Positions 1 to 8,373 of a stretch of DNA of 64,000 bases are shown in pieces. Below the pieces are notes generated by a model. The model was not told where the DNA came from. It worked only from the letters and a program-made list of their open reading frames with translations, and did not search any database. Source of the DNA: UBA1351 sp964627665 (GTDB lineage: Bacteria > Bacillota > Clostridia > Lachnospirales > Vallitaleaceae); contig CAZVKG010000005.1 in the NCBI GenBank assembly GCA_964627665.1, positions 19,215 through 83,214 on the forward strand, in the 5' to 3' direction. The translations under genes and the position numbers were made by a program. Within the stretch, counting starts at the first letter, position 1, and every line of letters starts with the position of its first letter.

Positions 1-523
1 CAAACACAATAATAATCTTGTCTTCAAACCAAACTATTCTCAATATTATAAATGCCGTTATAATTCCTATCTGAAAAAAAACAATGGTAAGATAATCCAA
101 TTGCTTTGTTTTATAAAACATAGCTACAACTAATAAAGTGATTGCAAATAAATATGCACTTTCTAATAGTAAAGGATTCGGTGTGAATAGAGGATACCAT
201 AAGAACTCATCAATTAATGATGTACTATATACTGAAAAAAACAAAAACGAAATAGCAATCGCCCCGTACGCTTTTGCTTTTTCTATGCTCTCCGGCTTTA
301 TTATCATATGTGAAAACAGGATAAAACCAAACGCTAATACAATAGACGCAAAAAAAACAAAACTTTTTAAGTAGTATCTAACATACATTATATTTCGCAA
401 TGTCCCATTGATATCTGCTGTGATGTTGGGAACTTTATAGACCAAGAACATTTCAATTCCTATAAGAAATACTGCAATACTCAGTAAAATAGTTGTAACA
501 ATTTTTAATGGTAACACTTTCAT
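1..523 (-). CDS. Membrane protein, C-terminus cut by window edge
   Basis: The complement of bases 523 to 1 is one open frame of 174 codons with no stop, so the gene continues beyond the window. It starts with MKVLPLKIVTTILLSIAVFL behind a GGGAG ribosome site, one base after the stop of the CheY-like gene, so the two are translationally coupled. At least five hydrophobic segments are visible, near residues 8-29, 52-73, 85-105, 118-138 and 144-166, with short loops. No catalytic domain lies in the visible part. The context allows an integral membrane sensor whose kinase or cyclase domain is off the edge, but this is inference and I do not recognise the family. Confidence 0.75.
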   Translation of the reverse strand, partial: MKVLPLKIVTTILLSIAVFLIGIEMFLVYKVPNITADINGTLRNIMYVRYYLKSFVFFASIVLAFGFILFSHMIIKPESIEKAKAYGAIAISFLFFSVYSTSLIDEFLWYPLFTPNPLLLESAYLFAITLLVVAMFYKTKQLDYLTIVFFQIGIITAFIILRIVWFEDKIIIVF

Positions 524-524
524 A

Positions 525-905
525 TTACATCTCCCACATAACTTGATCAATGACTGAACGAATCTTTTCTTCAGAAAATGGCTTTACAATATAATGTTTA
601 GCTCCTTTTTCAATAGCTTCAACCACTAAAGCTTTTTGATTAATGGCCGAAAGCATTATAATTTTAGCTTTTGGAAACTCTTTGATAATCTCTTCTACCG
701 CTTTAATTCCATTCATATTCGGCATTGAAATATCCATTGTAACAATGTCCGGCAGACATTCCCTAAACTTCTCTACCGCCTCGACGCCATCGCCTGCAGT
801 TTCAACAACTTCATAGCGCAATCCTTCAAGTACCTTAATTAATTTATTGCGCATCAACATTGAATCATCGACAACCATAATACGTACTTTTATATTTTTC
901 ATCAT
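525..905 (-). CDS. CheY-like single-domain response regulator
   Basis: This 126-residue protein is a lone receiver domain. The acidic pair is D13-D14, the phosphoacceptor is D58 in the TMDISMP motif, the switch residue is S86 and the conserved lysine is K108 in VKPF. There is no output domain, so it should act by protein contact, as CheY does, for instance on the flagellar motor or on a partner enzyme. The start is the first of two tandem ATG codons behind an AAGGGG site. It is followed at once by a membrane protein gene, a possible partner. The family is certain; the pathway is unknown because no chemotaxis genes are in the window. Confidence 0.92.
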   Translation of the reverse strand: MMKNIKVRIMVVDDSMLMRNKLIKVLEGLRYEVVETAGDGVEAVEKFRECLPDIVTMDISMPNMNGIKAVEEIIKEFPKAKIIMLSAINQKALVVEAIEKGAKHYIVKPFSEEKIRSVIDQVMWEM

Positions 906-939
906 CTCATCGCCCCTTATCTTTTATTGTATTTCTTCC

Positions 940-968
940 ATTATATATTACTTTTTTCTTTATTTCAA
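940..968 (-). promoter_or_regulatory. Promoter of the cheY-like gene
   Basis: On the minus strand there is TTGAAA (963-968), a 17-base spacer and a perfect TATAAT (940-945), 35 bases before the start codon. It is back to back with the argS promoter. Confidence 0.75.
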
Positions 969-977
969 TTGATGCAA

Positions 978-1006
978 TTGTAATCTGACCTCATTTATAT
1001 TATAAT
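978..1006 (+). promoter_or_regulatory. Promoter of argS
   Basis: TTGTAA (978-983), a 17-base spacer and a perfect TATAAT (1001-1006). The leader is short, about 30 bases, so there is no room for a T-box or riboswitch. Confidence 0.7.
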
Positions 1007-1041
1007 AAACAGAATGTATTGAAGAAAAAGGAGTCGATTAA

Positions 1042-2823
1042 ATGTTAACCACAAAATTAACTGAACTATTATCTCGTGCTTTTGGCGATGCCGGATACAA
1101 TCCTTCTTATGGGGAAGTTGTTGTATCAGCCCGCCCGGACCTATGTCAATTCCAATGTAATGGCGCCATGCCAGCTGCAAAAGAATACAAAAAAGCACCA
1201 TTTATGATTAGTGACGAAGTTATTGACATATTAAAAACGTATGATGAATACGGCACAATAATTGAAGAAGCTGTCACTGTAAGACCAGGATTTATAAATA
1301 TTACCTTAATCAATGACTATATTTCCCAAAACACAATATCCATCATGAATGATGAACGCTTTGGCATTTCCCTTACCGATAATCCAGATACCATTGTTAT
1401 CGATTATGGTGGCCCCAACATTGCAAAGCCATTACATGTCGGTCATTTGCGTACCGCTATTATCGGAGAATCTCTTAAGCGATTGTTAAAGTACCTCGGA
1501 CATAATGTTATCGGAGATATTCACCTGGGTGACTGGGGCCTTCAAATGGGTATGATTATCTCTGAAATTGAGCGCACTCAACCTACTCTCTCCTATTTTG
1601 ATCCAAACCACACCGGTGACTATCCTAGTGAAGCACCCTTTACATTAGAAAACCTTGAAGATATATATCCACGTGTTAGTGCACTCTGCAAAGAAAATGA
1701 AGATATGTATAATGCAGCTAAAGAAGCAACATACAAATTACAAAAAGGACATCCGGGATACATAGCTCTTTGGAAACATATTGTAAATATTTCAATTACT
1801 GATATTAAGAAAAACTATGAACGCTTAAATGTTGATTTTGATTTGTGGTACGGTGAAAGCAATAGTCAAGAATATATTGATGATGCAATCGCTGTGCTTA
1901 AGGAAAAAAATGTTTTGCGCGAAAGCGATGGAGCATTGGTCGTAGATGTCACACGTCCCGAGGATAAAAAGGACATACCACCTATTATTTTATTCAAATC
2001 CGACGGTTCTGTTATCTATGGCACCACCGATCTCGCTACAATTTATCAACGTGTCAAAGACTTTGATCCAACGCATATACTCTATGTCGTTGATTCACGT
2101 CAAGCGACGCACTTTACCCAAGTATTTCGTTGTGCCATCGATAACGGTATTGTCACTGAAGATGTATCTCTAGAGCATATCGGGTTCGGTACCATGAACG
2201 GTAAAGACGGAAAACCATTTAAAACAAGAGCCGGAGGTGTATTACGCTTATCCGATCTTATTGAAATGGTCGAAAATAATGCTAAAGAAAAAATCGTAAA
2301 AAACATTGAAGATAAGGGAATTGATACCTCTTCTGATGATATCGACAGCATTTCACACATCGTAGGATTAGCCACCCTAAAATATGCCGATTTATCCAAT
2401 TATCGTATGAAAGATTATGTCTTTGACTTAGACAAGTTTTCTTCTTTTGAAGGAAAAACCGGTCCATATATTCTCTATTCAACGGTAAGAATCAAGAATA
2501 TCATTCGTAAGCTAGAAGCTGCTGATTTCGAAAAAGGCGAATTACTAGCACCTAGAAGTGAAGTCGAACGCAATCTCATGTTAAAAATTGACCAGTTAGA
2601 AAGCATTCTTACTATTGCAGCAAGAGATCGCTCGCCAAATATTATCGCTGAATATGTTTATGAGCTTGCAACAATGGTTAGTAGTTTTTATCATCAGCAT
2701 CACATTATCAACGAGTCCAATATTGAACAAAAAAAATCTTGGTTCTCATTATTAAGCTTAACTCTCGATGTGCAAACCACATGTCTTGATTTGCTCGGAA
2801 TTATTGTTCCTGAAAAAATGTAA
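1042..2823 (+). CDS. argS: Arginyl-tRNA synthetase
   Basis: This class I synthetase charges tRNA-Arg with arginine in the cytoplasm. It is 593 residues long, near the family norm. The N-terminal tRNA-binding domain covers about residues 1-110. The HIGH signature is H132-V-G-H135 within KPLHVGHLRTAI. The KMSKS loop has the degenerate form normal for ArgS (GKPFKTRAGG). A helical DALR-type anticodon-binding domain closes the protein and includes SSFYHQHHI. The ATG follows AAAGGAG at a good distance. It is a single-gene transcription unit with its own promoter, ending in a strong bidirectional terminator. Confidence 0.97.
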   Translation: MLTTKLTELLSRAFGDAGYNPSYGEVVVSARPDLCQFQCNGAMPAAKEYKKAPFMISDEVIDILKTYDEYGTIIEEAVTVRPGFINITLINDYISQNTISIMNDERFGISLTDNPDTIVIDYGGPNIAKPLHVGHLRTAIIGESLKRLLKYLGHNVIGDIHLGDWGLQMGMIISEIERTQPTLSYFDPNHTGDYPSEAPFTLENLEDIYPRVSALCKENEDMYNAAKEATYKLQKGHPGYIALWKHIVNISITDIKKNYERLNVDFDLWYGESNSQEYIDDAIAVLKEKNVLRESDGALVVDVTRPEDKKDIPPIILFKSDGSVIYGTTDLATIYQRVKDFDPTHILYVVDSRQATHFTQVFRCAIDNGIVTEDVSLEHIGFGTMNGKDGKPFKTRAGGVLRLSDLIEMVENNAKEKIVKNIEDKGIDTSSDDIDSISHIVGLATLKYADLSNYRMKDYVFDLDKFSSFEGKTGPYILYSTVRIKNIIRKLEAADFEKGELLAPRSEVERNLMLKIDQLESILTIAARDRSPNIIAEYVYELATMVSSFYHQHHIINESNIEQKKSWFSLLSLTLDVQTTCLDLLGIIVPEKM

Positions 2824-2843
2824 GCTTAAGTAGGACTTCCTAA

Positions 2844-2899
2844 TAACATATGAAAAAACGTTGACCTGAGCACTCAGGTCAACGTTTTTTCATATGTTA
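2844..2899. terminator. Bidirectional terminator with 27-bp perfect arms
   Basis: Arms 2844-2870 and 2873-2899 are perfect complements separated by two bases (CA). Each arm carries a six-base A or T run, so on either strand the G+C-rich core is followed by U6. It separates the convergent argS and cupin genes. The right arm includes the cupin stop codon. Confidence 0.9.
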
Positions 2900-3220
2900 A
2901 ACTTTATAGTTTTGTGGTGCGGGTGCTTTTACTACAATCAGCTCTAATGTCTCATCATTCATATTTCTAACATGCATCTTTACGTTATAGGGAATCTCAA
3001 TCAATGTTCCCTTAGCATACTCATGTGTGTCTTGGTCATCTAACGTTATTGACAACTTGCCTCGAATAACATTCATATACACATTCGAATTGGAATAATG
3101 TTCCGGAAGGCCTTCTCCATTATTAAATACCATATGAATATAATTGACATTATCATCCATAATTAATTTCTCAACCGCTTGATCGTCGGTCGTACTATAG
3201 GTATATACTGTTTCTAACAT
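2897..3220 (-). CDS. Small cupin-fold protein
   Basis: A 107-residue single-domain cupin. Motif 2 (G-T-L-I-E-I-P, then K-M-H-V-R-N) is clear and keeps its histidine. Motif 1 keeps only its first histidine in LPEHYSNSNVYMNVIRG; the second histidine and the glutamate are replaced by Asn-type residues. Metal binding is therefore likely weak or altered, and the protein may be a ligand-binding or sugar-modifying cupin rather than a dioxygenase. The start has a GAGG site 6-8 bases upstream. It is monocistronic. Its substrate cannot be told from sequence. Confidence 0.85.
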   Translation of the reverse strand: MLETVYTYSTTDDQAVEKLIMDDNVNYIHMVFNNGEGLPEHYSNSNVYMNVIRGKLSITLDDQDTHEYAKGTLIEIPYNVKMHVRNMNDETLELIVVKAPAPQNYKV

Positions 3221-3285
3221 CTTTAATCCTCACTTTCACGATTTGTATTTTTCACTTCATAACTTATTATACAAGATTTTCATCT

Positions 3286-3307
3286 AAAAACATGTTACCA
3301 AAGTAAC
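3286..3307 (-). terminator. Possible weak terminator after the aldo/keto reductase
   Basis: On the minus strand a five-pair stem (GTTAC-TTTG-GTAAC) is followed three bases later by T5. It lies 11 bases beyond the reductase stop codon. The stem is short. Confidence 0.35.
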
Positions 3308-3317
3308 TCTTTTATAT

Positions 3318-4298
3318 TTATTGTGCACCGATAACACGATGCGGTACATAAGCCTCTTCAAGATAGTTCATATCTTCTTGACTAAGCTGAATGGCCAAGG
3401 CTTTGATAGCATCTGTTATATGTTCTTCTTTTGTTGAGCCTATAATCGGCGACGTAACTTCGTCTTTGTGTAAGACCCATGCCAAGGCCAACTGTGCCCT
3501 TTTTACATCATACTTTTCAGCTAACTCCGCAACCCGTTCAATAATAATTCGATCTTGGTCTTCTGCATGACCATATTTCATCTTTAAAATTGCATCAGTA
3601 TCATTTCTAAATGTTGTTTCTGACAAATCCCGTGTTAACTTTCCACCTGCCAAAGGACTATATGGTGTCACCGCTATTTCTTCATCTTTACATAAGGGAA
3701 GCATTTCTCGTTCTTCTTCTCTATAAATTAACTTCAAATGATTTTGCATGGAAACAAATCGAGTCAAGTTCTGTTTCTCTGCGACATGCAGTGCCTTTTG
3801 AAATTGCCATGCATACATGGCGGAAGCTCCGATGTACCTTGTCTTTCCAGCTTTGACAATATCATGTAATGCTTCCATTGTCTCTTCGATTGGTGTGTTA
3901 TAATCCCAACGATGAATAATATATAAATCAACAAAGTCTGTTCCTAATCGTTTCAAACTCTTATCCATCTCACTCATAATTGCTTTTCTTGATAAGCCTT
4001 TCCCATTAGGGCCTTTATGCATCTCTCCCCATACTTTTGTAGCAAGGACAATCTCATCACGATTGGCATATTTTTTTAAAGCTTTCCCCACATATTCTTC
4101 GCTTGTTCCCTCTGAATATACATTTGCTGTATCAAAAAAGTTAATTCCTTGATCCAAGGCTAATTTAATCATCCGATCTGTATCATCTTCGCCTAATACC
4201 CATTTGTGAATTCCTTTTGATACATCACCAAAACTCATACATCCCAAACAAAGTTTTGAAACATCCATACCTGTGTTACCAAATTTTACATATTCCAT
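3318..4298 (-). CDS. Aldo/keto reductase
   Basis: An NAD(P)H-dependent (beta/alpha)8-barrel oxidoreductase of 326 residues, close in character to YajO/YhdN-type reductases. The catalytic tetrad is visible as D56, Y61, K88 and H129 (motifs FFDTANVYSEG, ATKVWG, IIHRWDY). A GSTKEEHI-type coenzyme-binding motif is near the C-terminus. I chose the ATG at 4298 rather than the one nine bases upstream because the AGGAAAGG site abuts the upstream ATG but sits nine bases from this one, and because family members begin MEYVKLGNTG. It is monocistronic. The physiological substrate is not predictable. Confidence 0.92.
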   Translation of the reverse strand: MEYVKFGNTGMDVSKLCLGCMSFGDVSKGIHKWVLGEDDTDRMIKLALDQGINFFDTANVYSEGTSEEYVGKALKKYANRDEIVLATKVWGEMHKGPNGKGLSRKAIMSEMDKSLKRLGTDFVDLYIIHRWDYNTPIEETMEALHDIVKAGKTRYIGASAMYAWQFQKALHVAEKQNLTRFVSMQNHLKLIYREEEREMLPLCKDEEIAVTPYSPLAGGKLTRDLSETTFRNDTDAILKMKYGHAEDQDRIIIERVAELAEKYDVKRAQLALAWVLHKDEVTSPIIGSTKEEHITDAIKALAIQLSQEDMNYLEEAYVPHRVIGAQ

Positions 4299-4435
4299 TG
4301 AAGTCATCCTTTCCTAATAATAATTCACCGTGATTATAATTACTCTCTTATTCAATTATACCATTTCTTAACATATTTCCCAAAAACATTTCCAAAACAG
4401 ACTACATGAAGTTAACTTTCATGTCAAAAAAAGAA

Positions 4436-4470
4436 AAAAGAGCCGTTTCATTTTCTGAAACGACTCTTTT
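4436..4470 (-). terminator. Rho-independent terminator of the feoB transcript
   Basis: Two 15-base arms (4436-4450 and 4456-4470) form a stem that on the minus strand has one G-U pair and a GAAAA loop. It is followed by long T runs. It lies 29 bases beyond the Cys-rich small gene. Confidence 0.85.
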
Positions 4471-4498
4471 ATATAATGAGGCTGCTAAACCTTGTTAA

Positions 4499-4645
4499 CT
4501 AATGTCCACAACTTTTACGTTCTTGTACACTACATCCACCGGAACAACCCGGACACGAATTGTTTTTCATACTCTTATACGATTTAACTCCGGCAAGAAT
4601 AACAATTCCAAAAAATATTGCACCTATAATCACTGTTGGTAACAT
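4499..4645 (-). CDS. FeoB-associated Cys-rich membrane protein (48 aa)
   Basis: A short gene 11 bases downstream of feoB, in the same direction, with an AGGA site. The product has one N-terminal membrane helix (about residues 4-20), a basic stretch, then a cysteine-rich tail with the motif CPGCSGGC and a final KSCGH. This matches the small FeoB-associated Cys-rich proteins that commonly follow feoB in Firmicutes. Their exact role is unproven; a part in binding Fe(II) or in assembling the Feo complex at the membrane is a reasonable guess. It ends with TAG just before the terminator. Confidence 0.88.
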   Translation of the reverse strand: MLPTVIIGAIFFGIVILAGVKSYKSMKNNSCPGCSGGCSVQERKSCGH

Positions 4646-4656
4646 AGAATCACTTC

Positions 4657-6612
4657 CTATTCTGTTAAAGGTTTTCCTTCCTTAACACTTTGCTTTGTTC
4701 GTTTAATCAGATACCTTGTAATTCCTATCACTATAACGGTAATAAATACTGCCGGAACAAATCCAGCTGCTAATTCACCATAAACGATGATCGTTCCTAT
4801 TTGTGTAATCATCATAGCAACCATATATCCAACACTTAATTGGAAAAGAATCGCTTTAGCTAACCACCGTTTATCTTTAAACTCTGCATTCATTGCACCA
4901 ATTGCAGCAAAACATGGTGGTGTAAAAAGGTTAAATGCTAAGAATGCAAACCCTGTTACCGGAGTGAAAAACTCACTCAAGGGACCTCCCGCAACATGAA
5001 GAGCATCTTCTGAAGCTACTGCGAGTATAATCGCGAAGGTGGCAACAACATTTTCTTTGGCTATAAATCCTGTCAAAGTTGCTGCTGCCATTTGCCATCC
5101 AAAGAAGCCCAGTGGAATTAATAAGGGTGCAATCACACCACCTACGGAAGCCAACATACTATCTGATTGATTTTCAACCACTTGAAGTCTCCAACCATAT
5201 GTTTGCATGAACCATACAAGTGTATTCATAACCAGAATAATTGTTGAAGCTTTTATAATAAATGCTTTTGCTTGTTTAAACATTTGACGAAACGCATGTT
5301 TTAAACTTGGTAGTTTATATTCCGGTAATTCAATAATGAAGCTTGATGTGTTCTCCCATTTGAAAATTCGTTGCAGAAGCAAACCACCAATGATAATCAT
5401 TAGGCCGGCCAACAAATATATAACCGGCAATACCCATGCTGCTCCAGGAAAGAAAACAACTGAAAACAAAGCTATAATCGGTAACTTTGCACCACAAGGG
5501 ACGAACGGTGTAAGTATCGTTGTCATTCGTCGTTCATTTTCATCTTCAATCGTACGCGTCGCCATAACTCCTGGAATCGCACAACCCGAACCAACAATCA
5601 TCGGAATAATTGACTTGCCGGATAAGCCGATTTTTTTGAAATATCGATCCATAACCACTGCAACTCTCGCCATGTATCCACTATCTTCTAAGAGTGCTAA
5701 ACAGAAAAACAAAATCATAATTAATGGTAAAAATCCAATAACTGCTCCAACACCACCAATAGCTCCATCAACAATTAGCGCTTGTAATAATGGATTGACA
5801 CCAAGGCTTTCAAAAAATCCATTCAAGTTATTGGGAAGAATTTCTCCAAAGACTGTTTCGTTAAACCATTCTGATAAATATCCACCTAAACCATTAATCG
5901 AAAACGAATATACTGCCCACATAATAAGTCCAAATATTGGTAATCCAAGTAAAGGGTTGGCTACAACTCGATCAATTTTATCGCTTAAAGTCACTTCATT
6001 TGAAGCACGTTTCTTCACTAATACATCATTTATAATCGTTTTTATGTACTTTTGACGTGCCTTGTTTTCTTCTTCTAAGCCTTTACCTTCAAAATCTGGC
6101 GCAATTTGTGTATTCTTTTCTGCTGTGATATTGACAGCTTCTATTAATTCTTTTAAGCCTTCTGCTTCACTCGCAACCGTCTCGACAACCGGACACTTAA
6201 GTTTACTTTTCAATAATTCAATATTAATTGTATTTCCCCGTCGTTTAACAATATCTTGTTTATTCAGTGCAATAACAACAGGAATTCCTAACTCTAAAAG
6301 TTGGGTTGTAAAATATAGACTCCGTTCTAAACTGCTTGCATCAATAATGTTAATCAATACATCCGGAGATTCTCCAAGTACAAAATCTCGTGTAATAGCT
6401 TCTTCATTGGTGTAAGGCGCTATTGAATAAGCTCCCGGCAAATCGATGACCCGTCCATTCTTAATCATTTTATTATATTTGGATCTTAGATTCGCTTCCT
6501 TCTTTTCAACCGTTACCCCTGGCCAATTTCCGACATACTCGGTTTTTCCCGTAATGGCATTGAATAAAGTGGTTTTCCCCGAGTTCGGGTTCCCCGCCAA
6601 TGCTATTTTCAT
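4657..6612 (-). CDS. feoB: Ferrous iron transport protein B
   Basis: FeoB is the GTP-dependent Fe(II) transporter of the cytoplasmic membrane. This 651-residue protein has an N-terminal G domain with GNPNSGKT (7-14), switch motif DLPG (57-60) and NKQD (117-120). A helical linker follows, then a polytopic region with the two Gate signatures, including GSGCAIPGVMATRT and PFVPCGAKLPI, which carry the conserved cysteines. The length is a little short of the E. coli protein but complete. A strong GGAGG site precedes the ATG. It has its own Fur-boxed promoter, separate from feoA, and is followed by the small Cys-rich partner. Confidence 0.97.
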   Translation of the reverse strand: MKIALAGNPNSGKTTLFNAITGKTEYVGNWPGVTVEKKEANLRSKYNKMIKNGRVIDLPGAYSIAPYTNEEAITRDFVLGESPDVLINIIDASSLERSLYFTTQLLELGIPVVIALNKQDIVKRRGNTINIELLKSKLKCPVVETVASEAEGLKELIEAVNITAEKNTQIAPDFEGKGLEEENKARQKYIKTIINDVLVKKRASNEVTLSDKIDRVVANPLLGLPIFGLIMWAVYSFSINGLGGYLSEWFNETVFGEILPNNLNGFFESLGVNPLLQALIVDGAIGGVGAVIGFLPLIMILFFCLALLEDSGYMARVAVVMDRYFKKIGLSGKSIIPMIVGSGCAIPGVMATRTIEDENERRMTTILTPFVPCGAKLPIIALFSVVFFPGAAWVLPVIYLLAGLMIIIGGLLLQRIFKWENTSSFIIELPEYKLPSLKHAFRQMFKQAKAFIIKASTIILVMNTLVWFMQTYGWRLQVVENQSDSMLASVGGVIAPLLIPLGFFGWQMAAATLTGFIAKENVVATFAIILAVASEDALHVAGGPLSEFFTPVTGFAFLAFNLFTPPCFAAIGAMNAEFKDKRWLAKAILFQLSVGYMVAMMITQIGTIIVYGELAAGFVPAVFITVIVIGITRYLIKRTKQSVKEGKPLTE

Positions 6613-6632
6613 AATGTTCCTCCTTAGTTCTA

Positions 6633-6661
6633 ATTATTATTGATAATCATTCTCATGTGAA
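6633..6661 (-). promoter_or_regulatory. feoB promoter
   Basis: On the minus strand: TTCACA (6656-6661), a 17-base spacer and AATAAT (6633-6638). The spacer is filled by a Fur box, so repressor binding would exclude RNA polymerase. Confidence 0.65.
6641..6655. promoter_or_regulatory. Fur box upstream of feoB
   Basis: TGATAATCATTCTCA matches the 7-1-7 Fur consensus TGATAATNATTATCA with one mismatch. It lies inside the feoB promoter spacer. Iron-responsive repression is the expected outcome. Confidence 0.8.
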
Positions 6662-6669
6662 GTGTATAA

Positions 6670-6686
6670 AAAAGGCGGTTGCCCGC
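6670..6686 (-). terminator. Short hairpin after feoA
   Basis: On the minus strand GCGG-GCAA-CCGC forms a GNRA-capped four-pair stem followed by C and T7. It lies 24 bases after the feoA stop. It may partly uncouple feoA from feoB; the stem is short. Confidence 0.45.
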
Positions 6687-6710
6687 ATGTGTATCTTTAC
6701 ATCAACCCAA

Positions 6711-6923
6711 TTAAATGAGCTGTATCGCTTTAGCCATTTTTTTATCAATAGCATAACGACTATCTTTAACATTTATAATATAATTTCCTGCTAGAACTGA
6801 AATCAAGGTAATTTCTTCACCTTCACTGCATCCTAGAGAAAATAAAAACTGCCGTATTTTATCATTCCCTGAAATTGTTCCGATAAGTCCAGTGTGTCCT
6901 ACTCTTGCTTTTGATAATGGCAT
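6711..6923 (-). CDS. feoA: Ferrous iron transport protein A
   Basis: FeoA is a small SH3-like cytoplasmic protein that supports FeoB. The product is 70 residues and starts MPLSKARVGHTGLIG, with the usual LGCSEGEEITLIS core and INVKDSRYAIDKKMA, typical of the family. Three in-frame start codons lie close together (TTG 6932, ATG 6929, ATG 6923). I chose ATG 6923 because the AGAAAGG site is nine bases upstream of it and only three from 6929. It has a consensus promoter with a Fur box and is separated from feoB by 98 bases containing a second promoter. Confidence 0.92.
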   Translation of the reverse strand: MPLSKARVGHTGLIGTISGNDKIRQFLFSLGCSEGEEITLISVLAGNYIINVKDSRYAIDKKMAKAIQLI

Positions 6924-6938
6924 AATCATCAACCTTTC

Positions 6939-6953
6939 TGATAAGGATTATCA
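6939..6953. promoter_or_regulatory. Fur box upstream of feoA
   Basis: TGATAAGGATTATCA differs from the 7-1-7 consensus at one position. It sits just downstream of the feoA -10 element, around the expected transcription start, a classical repression position. Confidence 0.85.
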
Positions 6954-6964
6954 TTTTCATGATT

Positions 6965-6993
6965 ATTATATCGTCATATTGAATTTTTGTCAA
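6965..6993 (-). promoter_or_regulatory. feoA promoter, full consensus
   Basis: On the minus strand: TTGACA (6988-6993), exactly 17 bases, TATAAT (6965-6970). Both hexamers are perfect, so the promoter should be strong when iron is scarce and the Fur box is free. Confidence 0.88.
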
Positions 6994-7034
6994 GGATTTA
7001 TCGAAACATTGTTTTTATTTATGAACCATTGTTT

Positions 7035-8360
7035 TTATTCATTCCATCCATAAATCTTAATCAGTTGCTGTCGCGTATATAGGTATGCACTTATTGGATA
7101 GTTTTTTTGATCTTTTGTATTTGATGCAACCAAATACTCAATAACATTTCCATCCGCATCGTATAAAACTTCAGTGATCATTACCGTATGCCGCCAATTT
7201 TCATCAAATCCTAGAATAATGATATCCCCTATCTCTCCTTGATCAAAGTTGGCGTCTGCATCGGCTACAAGTCCAAAACCATCATTTAACTGGGCATAAG
7301 CATAAAACTCATCAACACCTGTCCACGAAGATGTTCTCCCCTGCGTCGCTGTTGTATTGTTCAGCGTTGCATCAAACCATTTCCATACATGATCTCCTTG
7401 AGTATCCATTGGAATACCACCTGCAACCATACTTTGAGAAGCAAAGTTTTGACAGTTTCCACCTAGATTACTATAGTCTAACCATTCTGTGTTTCGTCGA
7501 TTGATCCAATTATTCGCATAACGGATCGCTTCATCCCGATTATATGGATGATCATAAACAAATTCTTTGTCCTCGTCAATTACTTGATTACGTAACTGAA
7601 GATTACTATCTGCTTTCCGAAATAATTCGTCTTTTTGGGCATGGATATATTCAATTACTTGTGCATCAGTAAGTACAGGAACATTATCTGTTTCAATCGT
7701 CATATCCGCTTCCGCATTCTCATCAATATCAATAGATTCATCCGTTTTAATATATTCACGATTTTCTCCAATTAATGCCCAATATAAGGTTCCTCGTTGT
7801 AAATGACTCAAGATTTTTATGCCATCAGCCGTTTCATCGAGCACAAAATAATGGATGATATCATACTGTTCGGCATCCACATCCGGATACTCACTAAAAT
7901 TCGTAATTGAATCTTCACTGATTGTGATTCGAGTTCCTTCTTCAAGGTCTTCAACATTGTCGACCCTTAAAAAATATTCATATTCTTGTAACGTTAAATC
8001 ATTCACTTGTTTATTTCTTACTTCCACCATAAATTCCCATGCAGCACGATTGAGCTCTGCATTTATACCTTCAGAATCCTTATAAAGTGATGCGGTGTCC
8101 ATAACTTCTGTCGTCGCTAATGATTCAAAATAGGCATTCATAAATGCTAGAATAGTGTTTTTTTCTTCTTCAGTCAGTTCTTCTGCATCACCGGCAAATC
8201 CACCTTGACCTCTCGCTATTGGCACCTCAGCTTCCACGGATACATCCTCTTCAATACTATCATCACTATCATTACTACCGGAAGAGTTATGTGGTTTTAT
8301 TTCACAACTTCCTAATAGAAACATAGAAATAAGTATCCACAAAACTATTTTTATTTTCAT
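7035..8360 (-). CDS. Lipoprotein with putative amidase domain
   Basis: A 441-residue lipoprotein. The signal peptide ends in the lipobox LLGSC with C19 as the lipidated residue, followed by a long acidic, Ser-rich linker. A middle region of about residues 60-250 has no motif I recognise. The C-terminal 170 residues match the putative amidase domain (Amidase_6 type): a YNRDEAIRYANNW motif, the candidate catalytic C303 in GGNCQNFASQ and H391 in WRHTVMI. This fold resembles NlpC/P60-like cysteine peptidases, so action on the cell wall is plausible but unproven. It is the last gene behind gnd and the glyoxalase-fold gene, with a 13-base gap. Confidence 0.85.
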   Translation of the reverse strand: MKIKIVLWILISMFLLGSCEIKPHNSSGSNDSDDSIEEDVSVEAEVPIARGQGGFAGDAEELTEEEKNTILAFMNAYFESLATTEVMDTASLYKDSEGINAELNRAAWEFMVEVRNKQVNDLTLQEYEYFLRVDNVEDLEEGTRITISEDSITNFSEYPDVDAEQYDIIHYFVLDETADGIKILSHLQRGTLYWALIGENREYIKTDESIDIDENAEADMTIETDNVPVLTDAQVIEYIHAQKDELFRKADSNLQLRNQVIDEDKEFVYDHPYNRDEAIRYANNWINRRNTEWLDYSNLGGNCQNFASQSMVAGGIPMDTQGDHVWKWFDATLNNTTATQGRTSSWTGVDEFYAYAQLNDGFGLVADADANFDQGEIGDIIILGFDENWRHTVMITEVLYDADGNVIEYLVASNTKDQKNYPISAYLYTRQQLIKIYGWNE

Positions 8361-8373
8361 TAAATATACACCT

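Noticed and set aside
5336..6055. A long plus-strand open frame of 239 codons opposite feoB
   Set aside because: It is antisense to a clear FeoB frame and its translation has no family pattern or ribosome site.
7007..7042. Direct repeat CATTGTTTTTATT twice at a 20-base period at the end of the amidase gene
   Set aside because: Only two copies in an A+T-rich region, one overlapping the stop codon; no known element fits.
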